A stretch of 35,564 nt of DNA from the NCBI RefSeq assembly GCF_011058255.1, contig NZ_JAALFH010000063.1, positions 1-35,564 on the forward strand, read 5' to 3'. Every line of letters starts with the position of its first letter. Within the stretch, counting starts at the first letter, position 1. Position numbers and translations under genes: made by a program. The stretch comes from Thioalkalivibrio sp. XN8 (GTDB taxonomy: Bacteria > Pseudomonadota > Gammaproteobacteria > Steroidobacterales > XN24). The notes under the pieces were generated by a model. That model was not told the DNA's origin. It did not search any database and saw only the letters and a program-made list of their open reading frames with translations. Positions 1 through 7,100 of this stretch are shown one piece after another.

Positions 1-339
1 CCGGCCGCACCAGCCGCCGCGGCCGAGCCGGCGGCGCCGGGCATGGAACAGCTGATGGCCGAGGGCCGCAACGTTCACATGACCCACTGCGCGGCCTGCC
101 ACCAGGCCGACGGCAGCGGGCTGCCCGCGGCCGGCTTCCCGGCCCTGAAGAGCCTCCAGGTCAGCCTGGAGGAACACATCCAGACCACCGTGCACGGCCG
201 CACCGGCACCGCCATGGCCGCCTTCGGCCCGCAGCTGAGCAACGAGGAGCTGGCCGCCGTCGTCACCTACCAGCGCAACGCCTTCGGCAACGACACCGGT
301 GACCAGGCCCAGCCGGCCGATATCGCCGCCGCCCGCTGA
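1..339 (+). CDS. coxB: Cytochrome c oxidase subunit II, C-terminal part (5' end outside window)
   Basis: Reading frame 1 is open from the first base, so this is the 3' end of a longer gene. What remains is an Ala/Pro-rich linker followed by a class I cytochrome c domain with the heme-binding motif CAACH and a downstream Met (TAMAAFG) that fits the axial ligand. A cytochrome c domain fused to the end of subunit II is typical of the caa3-like and Pseudomonas aa3-type oxidases, where it passes electrons to the CuA centre. CuA itself would be encoded upstream and is not visible. It lies 23 bases before coxA in the same direction, so the two are surely co-transcribed. Identification rests on the heme motif plus position; confidence is high. 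Confidence 0.9.
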   Translation, partial: PAAPAAAAEPAAPGMEQLMAEGRNVHMTHCAACHQADGSGLPAAGFPALKSLQVSLEEHIQTTVHGRTGTAMAAFGPQLSNEELAAVVTYQRNAFGNDTGDQAQPADIAAAR

Positions 340-362
340 GCCGGAATCGAGGAGAGTTCAAG

Positions 363-1937
363 ATGTCTACCGCAACTCACGCCGACCACCACGATCACGG
401 CCATCCGACCGGCTTCATGCGCTGGCTGACCACCACCAACCACAAGGACATCGGCACGATGTACCTGGTGTTCAGCCTGGTGATGTTCTTCGTCGGCGGC
501 GCCATGGCGCTGGTCATCCGGGCCGAGCTGTTCCAGCCGGGGCTGCAGTTCGTCGACCCGGGCTTCTTCAACCAGATGACCACCATGCACGCGCTGATCA
601 TGATCTTCGGCGCCGTGATGCCGGCCTTCGTCGGCCTGGCCAACTGGATGGTGCCGCTGCAGATCGGCGCGCCCGACATGGCGCTGCCGCGGCTCAACAA
701 CTGGAGCTTCTGGATCCTGCCCTTCGCCTTCTCGCTGCTGCTGCTGACCCTGTTCCTGCCGGGCGGCGCGCCGGCCTCGGGCTGGACCATGTACCCGCCG
801 CTGGTGCTGCAGACGGGCAACGCCTTCCCCTTCCTGATCTTCTCGATCCACCTGATGGGCCTGTCCTCGATCATGGGCGCCATCAACATCATCGTGACCA
901 TCATGAACATGCGGGCGCCGGGCATGGGCCTCCTCAAGATGCCGCTGTTCACGTGGAGCTGGCTGATCACCGCCTACCTGCTGATCCTGGTGATGCCGGT
1001 GCTGGCGGGCGCGGTGACCATGCTGCTCACCGACAAGTACTTCGGCACCGCCTTCTTCACCGCGGCCGGCGGCGGCGACCCGGTGATGTTCCAGCACATC
1101 TTCTGGTTCTTCGGGCATCCCGAGGTCTACATCATGATCCTGCCGGCCTTCGGCATCATCTCGGAGATCATCCCGACCTTCGCCCGCAAGCCGCTGTTCG
1201 GCTACAGCGCCATGGTCTACGCCACGGCCAGCATCGCTTTCCTGTCGTTCATCGTCTGGGCCCACCACATGTTCACCGTGGGCATGCCGCTGGCCGGCCA
1301 GCTGTTCTTCATGTTCACCACCATGCTGATCGCCGTGCCCACGGGCGTGAAGGTGTTCAACTGGGTGGCGACCATGTGGCGCGGTGCGATGACCTTCGAG
1401 ACGCCGATGCTGTTCGCGCTGGCCTTCGTGTTCCTGTTCACCATCGGCGGCTTCTCCGGCCTGATGCTGGCCATCGTGCCCGCCGACCTGCAGTACCACG
1501 ACTCCTACTTCGTGGTGGCGCACTTCCACTACGTGCTGGTGCCGGGCGCGGTGTTCGCCATCATGGCGGCCGTGTACTACTGGCTGCCGAAGTGGACCGG
1601 CAACATGTACGACGAGAAGATGGGCAAGATTCATTTCTGGCTCTCCGCCATCTCGGTCAACCTGACCTTCTTCCCGATGCACTTCGTGGGCCTGGCCGGC
1701 ATGCCGCGCCGCATCCCGGACTACGCCACGCAGTTCGCCGAGTTCAACGCCATCGCCACGGTGGGCGCCTTCCTGTTCGGCTTCTCGCAGCTGATGTTCG
1801 CCTGGAACATCTACCGCTGCGCGAAGGGCGGCAAGAAGGCCACGGCCGAGGTCTGGGAAGGCAGCCACGGGCTGGAGTGGACGGTGCCCTCGCCGGCTCC
1901 GCACCACACCTTCGACACTCCGCCGGTAGTGAAGTAA
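363..1937 (+). CDS. coxA: Cytochrome c oxidase subunit I (heme-copper, A1 type)
   Basis: A 524-residue polytopic membrane protein, the usual length for subunit I. Diagnostic segments are [11 protein letters not shown] (a low-spin heme a ligand His), [14 protein letters not shown] (CuB His, the His-Tyr crosslink, and the Glu of the D channel that marks type A1 oxidases) and [15 protein letters not shown] (CuB/heme a3 ligands). It reduces O2 to water and pumps protons in the inner membrane. The start ATG follows a good Shine-Dalgarno (GAGGAGA) at about 8 bases. The N-terminus is His-rich. A minor curiosity is that heme A is expected here, yet no heme A synthase gene is in the neighbouring operon. 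Confidence 0.97.
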   Translation: MSTATHADHHDHGHPTGFMRWLTTTNHKDIGTMYLVFSLVMFFVGGAMALVIRAELFQPGLQFVDPGFFNQMTTMHALIMIFGAVMPAFVGLANWMVPLQIGAPDMALPRLNNWSFWILPFAFSLLLLTLFLPGGAPASGWTMYPPLVLQTGNAFPFLIFSIHLMGLSSIMGAINIIVTIMNMRAPGMGLLKMPLFTWSWLITAYLLILVMPVLAGAVTMLLTDKYFGTAFFTAAGGGDPVMFQHIFWFFGHPEVYIMILPAFGIISEIIPTFARKPLFGYSAMVYATASIAFLSFIVWAHHMFTVGMPLAGQLFFMFTTMLIAVPTGVKVFNWVATMWRGAMTFETPMLFALAFVFLFTIGGFSGLMLAIVPADLQYHDSYFVVAHFHYVLVPGAVFAIMAAVYYWLPKWTGNMYDEKMGKIHFWLSAISVNLTFFPMHFVGLAGMPRRIPDYATQFAEFNAIATVGAFLFGFSQLMFAWNIYRCAKGGKKATAEVWEGSHGLEWTVPSPAPHHTFDTPPVVK

Positions 1938-1950
1938 CCAGGTGCATGTC

Positions 1951-2085
1951 TTGAGCGAGCATCCCGAAGACGAGCGGGCGCGACGCGCCAGGGTCATCCG
2001 CACCGCGGTGCTGCTGGCGCTGTTCGCCATCGCGGTCTACGGGATGTTTATCCTGACGATGGCGCAACGCAGCCAGGGGATGTGA
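1951..2085 (+). CDS. Small cytochrome oxidase assembly protein (44 aa)
   Basis: A 44-residue protein: a charged N-terminus (SEHPEDERARRAR), one membrane helix (about residues 16-34), then a short polar tail. It sits between coxA and ctaG, exactly where many proteobacteria have a 'cytochrome oxidase small assembly protein'. The likely start is TTG 1951, with AGG at 1940-1942 about 8 bases upstream; GTG 1942 in the same frame is the alternative. The stop is 2 bases before the ATG of ctaG, consistent with translational coupling. Function is inferred from position and topology. Confidence 0.65.
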   Translation: MSEHPEDERARRARVIRTAVLLALFAIAVYGMFILTMAQRSQGM

Positions 2086-2087
2086 CG

Positions 2088-2639
2088 ATGAGTGCGACCC
2101 GGACCATGGTGCTGAAGCTGGTGGCCCTGACGGCCGCGATGTTCGGTTTCGGCTTCCTGCTGGTGCCGCTGTACGAAGTGTTCTGCGACATCACCGGCCT
2201 CGGCGGCCGCACCAGCAACGAGGCGGTGGCCGAAGTCACGATCGCGCCGGATACCGACCGGTTGGTGCGCGTGGAGTTCATGGCCTCGGTCAACAGCAAC
2301 GGCCCCTGGGAGTTTCGCCCCGAGGTGTCCAGCATGATGGTCCACCCGGGCCAGATGTACACCACCACCTACTGGGCGCGGAACATGCGCGAGTTCGACA
2401 TCGTCGGCCACGCGGTGCCCAGCGTCGCGCCCGGCACCGCGGCCCGCTATTTCAACAAGACCGAGTGCTTCTGCTTCACCGAGCAGAAGTTCGAGGGGCT
2501 CGAGGGCCGCGACATGCCGGTGGTCTTCATCATCGACCCGGACCTGCCGGCGCACGTCCAGACCGTGACCCTTTCCTACACCTTCTTCGACCGGGCCGGC
2601 GTGGCGTCGGCGGCCGCGCCGCCGAGCGCGCTGCAGTAA
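2088..2639 (+). CDS. ctaG: Cytochrome c oxidase assembly protein CtaG/Cox11 (CuB chaperone)
   Basis: A 183-residue protein with one N-terminal membrane anchor (about residues 8-28) and a soluble periplasmic immunoglobulin-like domain. The CFCF copper-binding motif is present (NKTECFCFTEQ), the hallmark of Cox11/CtaG, which delivers copper to the CuB site of subunit I. ATG 2088 is preferred over GTG 2082 in the same frame because AGGGG at 2075-2079 lies about 8 bases upstream. It lies in the oxidase operon between the small assembly protein and subunit III. Confidence 0.93.
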   Translation: MSATRTMVLKLVALTAAMFGFGFLLVPLYEVFCDITGLGGRTSNEAVAEVTIAPDTDRLVRVEFMASVNSNGPWEFRPEVSSMMVHPGQMYTTTYWARNMREFDIVGHAVPSVAPGTAARYFNKTECFCFTEQKFEGLEGRDMPVVFIIDPDLPAHVQTVTLSYTFFDRAGVASAAAPPSALQ

Positions 2640-2662
2640 AACGAGAACAGCGGGGAATACCG

Positions 2663-3526
2663 ATGGATCACTCTGAGCGTTACTACGTGCCCCACGGCAG
2701 TTACTGGCCGATCGTGGGCGCAGTGGGCCTGTTTCTCATGATGCTCGGCGTGTCGGCCTGGCTGAACGGCAGCAGCCTGGCGGGATGGGTGGCCTGGATC
2801 GGCATCGCCGTGGTGCTGGTGATGATCGTCGGCTGGTTCGCCACGGTCATCGATGAGAGCGAGGCGGGCATGTACAACGCCCAGGTCGACCGCTCCTTCC
2901 GCATGGGCATGACCTGGTTCATCATTTCCGAGGTCATGTTCTTCGCCGCCTTCTTCGGCGCCCTGTTCTATGCCCGGCAGCTGGCTATTCCGTGGCTTGG
3001 CGGCGAAGGCAACAACTTCTTCACCCACCTGCTGCTCTATCCCGGATACGAGGCGGCGTGGCCGACCGGCGGCCCGGAGGCCTGGGGCGGCGACTTCAGG
3101 ATCATGGGCGCGGGCGGCCTGCCGGCCATCAACACCGCCATCCTGCTCACCAGCGGCGTGACCATCACCATTGCTCACCACGCCATCAAGGAGGGTAATC
3201 GCGCCCTCACGTCCTGGGGGCTGTTCGCCACCATCGTCCTGGGCGTGGTCTTCCTTTTCCTGCAGGCCTACGAGTACGTCCACGCCTACCAGGACCTGAA
3301 CCTCCGCCTGACCTCGGGCATCTACGGCAGCACTTTCTTCATGCTGACCGGCTTCCACGGCATGCACGTGACGCTCGGCGTCATCATGCTGATCGTGATC
3401 TGGATCCGGGTGCTGAAAGGACACTTCACGCCGAGGCAGCACTTCGGCTTCGAAGGCGTGGCCTGGTACTGGCACTTCGTCGACGTGGTCTGGCTGGGCC
3501 TGTATATCTTCGTTTACTGGCTCTGA
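2663..3526 (+). CDS. coxC: Cytochrome c oxidase subunit III
   Basis: A 287-residue membrane protein with about seven helices. Typical subunit III segments include the N-terminal YYVPHGSYWP, MTWFIISEVMFFAAFF, and the C-terminal FHGMHVTLGV and VAWYWHFVDVVWLGLY. It stabilises subunit I and sustains proton pumping. The ATG is preceded by AGCGGGGA. The gene ends the first transcription block: a strong hairpin follows 25 bases after the stop. Confidence 0.96.
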   Translation: MDHSERYYVPHGSYWPIVGAVGLFLMMLGVSAWLNGSSLAGWVAWIGIAVVLVMIVGWFATVIDESEAGMYNAQVDRSFRMGMTWFIISEVMFFAAFFGALFYARQLAIPWLGGEGNNFFTHLLLYPGYEAAWPTGGPEAWGGDFRIMGAGGLPAINTAILLTSGVTITIAHHAIKEGNRALTSWGLFATIVLGVVFLFLQAYEYVHAYQDLNLRLTSGIYGSTFFMLTGFHGMHVTLGVIMLIVIWIRVLKGHFTPRQHFGFEGVAWYWHFVDVVWLGLYIFVYWL

Positions 3527-3551
3527 CGCCGGCCGGCGAGCGAAAGATCAT

Positions 3552-3586
3552 CCGGAGGGCGTGCACGGCACGCCCTTCCGGTTTCT
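3552..3586. terminator. Strong intrinsic terminator after coxC, probably bidirectional
   Basis: A 13-bp stem (CCGGAGGGCGTGC at 3552-3564 pairing with 3568-3581, one bulged base) with a 3-nt ACG loop, followed by TTTCT. It lies between coxC (+) and the convergent DUF2909 gene (-, ending at 3597). On the reverse strand the stem is followed by TGATCTTTC, so it can serve both genes. Confidence 0.8.
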
Positions 3587-3596
3587 GGGCCCCGTT

Positions 3597-3803
3597 TCAG
3601 AGCTGGCCCGGTGTGATCAGGCCGAGCGCGTAGGCCACCAGCAGTATGATGAAGAGGGCTACCGAGAGCCCGATACGCCAGGTCAGCGCCTTCACCAGGC
3701 GTTTCGAGTCGTGCTCGTCTTTGAACAGGTAGACCAGACCGGACGCAAGGCTCACGATGATCGCGACGAACGCCAGCAGGATCAGCAACTTGATTGGACT
3801 CAT
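3597..3803 (-). CDS. DUF2909 twin-transmembrane protein
   Basis: A 68-residue protein with two predicted membrane helices (about residues 4-24 and 44-64) joined by a charged loop (FKDEHDSKRLVK). The size, topology and place between coxC and SURF1 match the DUF2909 / 'twin transmembrane protein' family common in gammaproteobacterial oxidase loci. Start ATG 3803-3801 has GGGGAGG about 5 bases upstream. It is read against the surrounding oxidase genes, so it has its own promoter (see the palindromic -10 at 3828-3835). Molecular role unknown. Confidence 0.8.
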   Translation of the reverse strand: MSPIKLLILLAFVAIIVSLASGLVYLFKDEHDSKRLVKALTWRIGLSVALFIILLVAYALGLITPGQL

Positions 3804-3827
3804 GACAACCTCCCCGGGGCAGGCGCC

Positions 3828-3835
3828 AGTATACT
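3828..3835. promoter_or_regulatory. Palindromic -10-like AGTATACT between divergent DUF2909 and SURF1 genes
   Basis: The 66-bp gap between these divergent genes contains the perfect palindrome AGTATACT, which reads TATACT, a good sigma70 -10, on both strands. It is 25 bases from the DUF2909 start and 35 from the SURF1 start, suitable distances for both. No clear -35 was found. The SURF1 leader also carries an 8-bp GC stem (GCCCCGCC at 3840-3847 with 3858-3865) ending 4 bases before the ATG, which could reduce initiation. Confidence 0.4.
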
Positions 3836-3869
3836 CCGGGCCCCGCCGCCGACGGGGGGCGGGGCTGAC

Positions 3870-4583
3870 ATGAGCGCCGCCGCGCCCCGCCGCTTCCGGC
3901 CCGGGCTGCCCGCCACCCTGTTCACCGCGTTTTTCCTGCCGCTGCTGCTGGCGCTGGGCAGCTGGCAGCTGAACCGGGCCGAGGAGAAACAGGCGTTGTT
4001 CGACGACTTCGGCGCCGGCGGCGCCCCGGTTGCACTGGGAGCCGACAGCGCCGGGCTCGACGGGTTGCGCCGCTACACGCAGGTCGAGGCCGCCGGCCGC
4101 TACCTGGGCGAGCGCCAGTTCCTGCTCGACAACTGGGTCGAGGACAGCCAGGCCGGCTACCGCGTAGTGACGCCGCTGCTGCTGGCCGACGGCGTCGCGG
4201 TGCTGGTGGACCGGGGCTGGATACCGCGGGATTTCTCCAGCGACGTCGCGCCGGCCATCGACGTCGGCCCGGAACCGCGCGCCGTCACGGGCAAGCTCGA
4301 TCGGCTGCCGCGCCCCGGCATCGAGCTGGCGACGACGCTGGCGCCGGGGTGGCCGAAAGTGGTCCAATTTCCGTCCCGCGACGAACTCGAGGAGGCGCTG
4401 GGGCTACAGCTGGTGCCGGGCCTGGTGCTGCTCGACGCGGACCAGCCCGACGGCTTCCGGCGCGACTGGCGGCCCTCGGACTTCGGCCCGGAGCGCCATC
4501 TCGGTTACGCGGTGCAGTGGTTCGCCCTGGCCATCACCCTGATCGTGCTGTATCTCGCCTGGTCATTCAGGAAAACGGACTGA
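3870..4583 (+). CDS. SURF1-family cytochrome oxidase assembly protein
   Basis: A 237-residue protein with an N-terminal membrane helix containing LALGSWQLNRAEEKQAL and a C-terminal helix after GPERHLGYAVQWFALA, the two signature ends of SURF1. VDRGWIPRD in the middle is the conserved core motif. SURF1 helps insert heme a into subunit I. ATG 3870 is chosen because the sequence upstream in this frame has no SURF1 character and crosses the DUF2909 gene. The next gene starts 2 bases after its stop, so they are coupled. Confidence 0.93.
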   Translation: MSAAAPRRFRPGLPATLFTAFFLPLLLALGSWQLNRAEEKQALFDDFGAGGAPVALGADSAGLDGLRRYTQVEAAGRYLGERQFLLDNWVEDSQAGYRVVTPLLLADGVAVLVDRGWIPRDFSSDVAPAIDVGPEPRAVTGKLDRLPRPGIELATTLAPGWPKVVQFPSRDELEEALGLQLVPGLVLLDADQPDGFRRDWRPSDFGPERHLGYAVQWFALAITLIVLYLAWSFRKTD

Positions 4584-4585
4584 AC

Positions 4586-5173
4586 ATGGACAACACTTCG
4601 CAGCCCAAGGGGCGCAACCTCCAGGCCTGGGGCCTGTTCCTGCTCTTTTTCGGCCCGCTCGCGATCGCGGTGTTCCTGTATTACGGCACCGACTGGCGCC
4701 CCGGCGGAACCGGCAACCACGGCGAGCTGGTACAGCCGCCGCAGCCGACCCCGGTGGTTTCGCTGCCGGGCGCGGACGGCTTGCCGGCCGGCGACGGCTT
4801 CCTGCGCGACCGCTGGTCGCTGGTGTTCATCGCCCGCTCCCCCTGCGAGGAGGACTGCCGCGAGGCCCTCTACAACGGCCGCCAGATGCGCCTGGCGCTC
4901 GGCCGGCGAATGGACCGGGTGCACCGGGTTTACCTCCACACGGGCGTGCCGCCCGAGCCGGGCTTCCTCGCCGCCGAGCACCCGGACCTGCAGGTCGTCC
5001 GGGCCACGGGGCCGGAGGGCGAGGCGCTGCTGGCGGCTTTCCCGGGCCAGGACGAGGGCTACTGGCTGGTCGACCCGCTGGGCAACGTGATGATGCGCTA
5101 TCCCGTGGACCAGGCGCCCAAGGGCATGATGGAGGACATCAAGAAGCTCCTCCGGCTGTCCAGGATCGGTTGA
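4586..5173 (+). CDS. Thioredoxin-like membrane-anchored protein of the oxidase operon (PA0111-like)
   Basis: A 195-residue protein: a short cytoplasmic N-terminus, one membrane helix (about residues 16-34), then a periplasmic thioredoxin-like domain. The segment FIARSPCEEDCREALYN carries a CxxxC pair like the copper-binding motif of SCO/SenC proteins, and the end (YWLVDPLGNVMMRYP) matches thioredoxin-fold C-termini. In Pseudomonas the same position holds an uncharacterised protein between SURF1 and ctaA. It could help CuA assembly or thiol redox control. That is inference; the domain and operon placement are seen. Confidence 0.75.
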   Translation: MDNTSQPKGRNLQAWGLFLLFFGPLAIAVFLYYGTDWRPGGTGNHGELVQPPQPTPVVSLPGADGLPAGDGFLRDRWSLVFIARSPCEEDCREALYNGRQMRLALGRRMDRVHRVYLHTGVPPEPGFLAAEHPDLQVVRATGPEGEALLAAFPGQDEGYWLVDPLGNVMMRYPVDQAPKGMMEDIKKLLRLSRIG

Positions 5174-5286
5174 GGCCGGCTGAACCGGCCGCCGGGATCG
5201 ACTCCGGCGGCCCGATCGGCCAAAATTACGGGTTCGGCCCGCGCCCCCGGAGGGCGCCGACCCCACGAACGACGCAGGTAGATGCC
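5174..5286 (+). promoter_or_regulatory. Leader of ctaB with overlapping hairpins
   Basis: This 113-bp gap is where ctaA would be expected. It contains GGCCGG-CTGAA-CCGGCC (5174-5190) and an overlapping 8-bp stem GCCGCCGG (5188-5195) with CCGGCGGC (5204-5211), which cannot form together with the first. No U-tract follows, so termination is uncertain. I see no coding remnant of heme A synthase. Confidence 0.3.
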
Positions 5287-6198
5287 GTGCAGACCGAGGT
5301 CAGAAAACTTCCCGCCACCAGCTTGGCCGTACGGCTGGGCGACTACCTCGCGCTGTGCAAGCTGAAGGTGGTCAGCCTGATCGTGTTCACGGCGGTGGTG
5401 GGCATGTTCCTCGCCGTGCCCGGCATGGTGCCGCTGGACAAGCTGATTTTCGGCACGCTCGGCATCGGCCTCGCCGCCGCCTCGGCCGCCGCGATCAACC
5501 ACGTGCTGGACGCGCGGATTGATGCGGTGATGCGCCGCACCCGCCGCCGCCCACTGCCGACCGGCCACCTCACCGAGGCCCAGGCGCTCACCTTCGCCGT
5601 GCTGCTCGGCGTGGTGTCCATGCTGATGCTGTGGTTCCTGGTGAACCCACTGACGGCGGTGCTGACCTTCTTCAGCCTGATCGGCTACGCCATCGTCTAC
5701 ACCACCTTCCTCAAGCGCGCCACGCCGCAGAACATCGTCATCGGCGGCGCCGCCGGCGCGGCGCCGCCCGTGCTCGGCTGGGTGGCCATCACCGGCGACA
5801 TCCACGCCCACGCGCTGCTGCTGTTTTTGATCATCTTCACCTGGACGCCGCCGCACTTCTGGGCGCTGGCCATCGCCCGCAAGGACGAGTACGCCCAGGT
5901 GAACATCCCGATGATGCCGGTGACCCACGGCATCGAGTTCACCCGCCTGCAGATCCTGCTCTACACCATCCTGCTGTTCATCGTCGGCCTGCTGCCCTGG
6001 CTGACCGGCATGAGCGGCTGGCTGTACCTGCTCGGCGCTATCGGCTTCGGCGGCGGCTTCTTGTACTACGCGGTGGCCATGATGCGCTCCGACGCGCCCG
6101 AGCTGCCGATGAAGACCTTCAGCTACTCCATCACCTACCTGATGGGGATCTTCTCCTTCCTGCTGGCGGACCATTACGTGCCGCTGGTGCTGGGCTGA
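5287..6198 (+). CDS. ctaB: Protoheme IX farnesyltransferase (heme O synthase)
   Basis: A 303-residue UbiA-family prenyltransferase with about nine membrane helices. The first Asp-rich motif is AINHVLDARIDAVMRRTRRRPL and the second region is IVYTTFLKRATPQNIVIGGAAGAAPPVLGW, both typical of CtaB. It converts heme B to heme O using farnesyl diphosphate. GTG 5287 is chosen because AGG lies about 8 bases upstream and the protein then begins (QTEVRKLPA) at the family's usual place; the frame is open further upstream without family similarity. Heme A synthase, its normal partner, is not adjacent. Confidence 0.95.
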   Translation: MQTEVRKLPATSLAVRLGDYLALCKLKVVSLIVFTAVVGMFLAVPGMVPLDKLIFGTLGIGLAAASAAAINHVLDARIDAVMRRTRRRPLPTGHLTEAQALTFAVLLGVVSMLMLWFLVNPLTAVLTFFSLIGYAIVYTTFLKRATPQNIVIGGAAGAAPPVLGWVAITGDIHAHALLLFLIIFTWTPPHFWALAIARKDEYAQVNIPMMPVTHGIEFTRLQILLYTILLFIVGLLPWLTGMSGWLYLLGAIGFGGGFLYYAVAMMRSDAPELPMKTFSYSITYLMGIFSFLLADHYVPLVLG

Positions 6199-6202
6199 GG
6201 CC

Positions 6203-6283
6203 GTGCTGAAGCGTTACCTGCCGCTGATCTTCGTGGTCGTCGTGGTGGCGATCACGATCGTCCTGTTCCTGGCGCTGCGCTGA
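6203..6283 (+). CDS. Possible 26-aa single-helix membrane peptide after ctaB
   Basis: GTG 6203 opens a 26-codon frame encoding MLKRYLPLIF, a run of Val/Ile/Leu, then LALR and stop. It is almost a pure membrane helix with positively charged ends. It begins 4 bases after the ctaB stop, but GAGG is too close to the GTG to be an ideal ribosome site. SCO1/SenC, which often follows ctaB, starts with a similar anchor, so this may be a decayed remnant, a genuine small protein, or chance. Confidence 0.25.
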   Translation: MLKRYLPLIFVVVVVAITIVLFLALR

Positions 6284-6311
6284 CACCTGCGGGGCTGGAG
6301 ATTTCCTGACC

Positions 6312-6388
6312 GCGGCCCGGGCCATTGCACGGTCCCCTTCGCTTGGAAATCTGATGCCGCTCAGGGGACCGTGCAATACCCCGGCCGC
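6312..6388 (-). repeat. Hairpin element A (left boundary of accessory island)
   Basis: Perfect 15-bp arms (6324-6338 and 6363-6377) flank a 24-nt loop (6339-6362), with weaker pairing out to a GCGGCC/GGCCGC end. Read on the minus strand, the loop starts GAGCGGCAT and contains TTCCAAG. It matches the loop of element B (13301-13374) at 21 of 24 positions, while the stems differ at 6 of 15 positions and yet both pair perfectly. It is probably a REP/MITE-like or other structured mobile element; no transposase is nearby. Confidence 0.8.
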
Positions 6389-6440
6389 TGCCCCGGACAT
6401 CCATCAGCTCCGTTGGCGCAGCTCAGTTCGCCACCATCGT

Positions 6441-6881
6441 TCAACGCTCCTGTTCGGTGTCACGGCGCGGGAATCGCCGGGTGTCGATCTGGATATCAAC
6501 CAGGTTTCCATTGGCGTCATAGCAGAAATAGTAGGTAACGACGATGATCTCGGTCGCTGTAACGTACGTTTCGGTGCGGGTCTCGACGGTACCACCCCCC
6601 GTCGCGCCACTCGCCATCGACTGCACGCCGTCTTGCCGCACTTCTTGAGCGGACGGCACAAACTTCGCGTCAAGGGGCAAGTCCACCGAAATGACCCTCA
6701 AGATGTCGCCGGCGGCATCCTTGGCCACGACGACATACGATTTCCCAATCCGAACCAGGCTCGCGCAATTGCTCACACAGTCGCTAGTGCGCGCCTGGAG
6801 CGCCTGATCGACAGGAGTCGCGGTGGATTGCGGCGGGAAAGCGGCCAGGAAAAGGCCTGCGAGGATCATCGGAAAGCGCAT
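6441..6881 (-). CDS. Small secreted protein, function unknown
   Basis: A 146-residue protein with a clear signal peptide (MRFPMILAGLFLAAF, likely cleaved after STA or nearby). The mature part has two closely spaced cysteines (DCVSNC), a beta-rich middle, and a C-terminal YYFCYDANGNLVDIQ segment. The ATG is preceded by AAGGAG at 8 bases, so translation is credible. Its base composition is less GC-rich than the oxidase genes. It lies just inside the left hairpin, oriented away from the Fic gene. YDANGNL resembles an RHS/YD repeat motif, but one copy is not enough to assign it. I recognise no family. Confidence 0.65.
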   Translation of the reverse strand: MRFPMILAGLFLAAFPPQSTATPVDQALQARTSDCVSNCASLVRIGKSYVVVAKDAAGDILRVISVDLPLDAKFVPSAQEVRQDGVQSMASGATGGGTVETRTETYVTATEIIVVTYYFCYDANGNLVDIQIDTRRFPRRDTEQER

Positions 6882-6996
6882 GACTGGAACTCCTTATCCA
6901 GATTTACGGGAAACTCAACTTAGTGATCTGCCATTTATGGCGTCAAGAGCCCATATGTAGGGGTCTTTTGGCGGAGGGACGCAAGCCTTGCACCGC

Positions 6997-7096
6997 TGCG
7001 GACAATAGCGCGCTTATTCTCCGCAATTAGTACGGAAAATAGCCTTGTGCCTGCGGAGATTAGCGCGGATAATATCCGCAGTTCGTGCGGAGATAA
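6997..7096. promoter_or_regulatory. Dense operator array of TGCGGANAWTA half-sites upstream of Fic
   Basis: Seven half-sites close to TGCGGAnAWTA occur in 100 bp: direct at 6997-7007, 7031-7041, 7052-7062, 7064-7074 and 7086-7096; inverted at 7014-7025 and 7070-7080. Two pairs form near-identical 16-bp palindromic units (CCGCAATTAGTACGGA and CCGCAGTTCGTGCGGA), and GCGGATAATATCCGC at 7065-7079 is a perfect palindrome apart from its centre. The last site contains the likely ribosome site of the Fic gene, so a bound protein would block translation initiation and transcription. Confidence 0.7.
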
Positions 7097-7100
7097 TGCT

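Noticed and set aside
267-2030. Reverse-strand long open frame opposite coxA
   Set aside because: Low-complexity His/Arg/Gln/Gly composition, a shadow of the highly conserved coxA.
3561-3869. Extension of the SURF1 frame upstream of ATG 3870
   Set aside because: Would run through the terminator and the DUF2909 gene; SURF1 proteins begin close to the first membrane helix.
6441-6881. The YDANGNL segment as an RHS fragment
   Set aside because: A single short motif in a protein with its own signal peptide and ribosome site, on the opposite strand; coincidence cannot be excluded.
7047-7100. GTG 7047 as the start of the Fic gene
   Set aside because: It would encode the operator repeats as protein; family members start at MYxWQQPDWP, matched by TTG 7101 with a good ribosome site.
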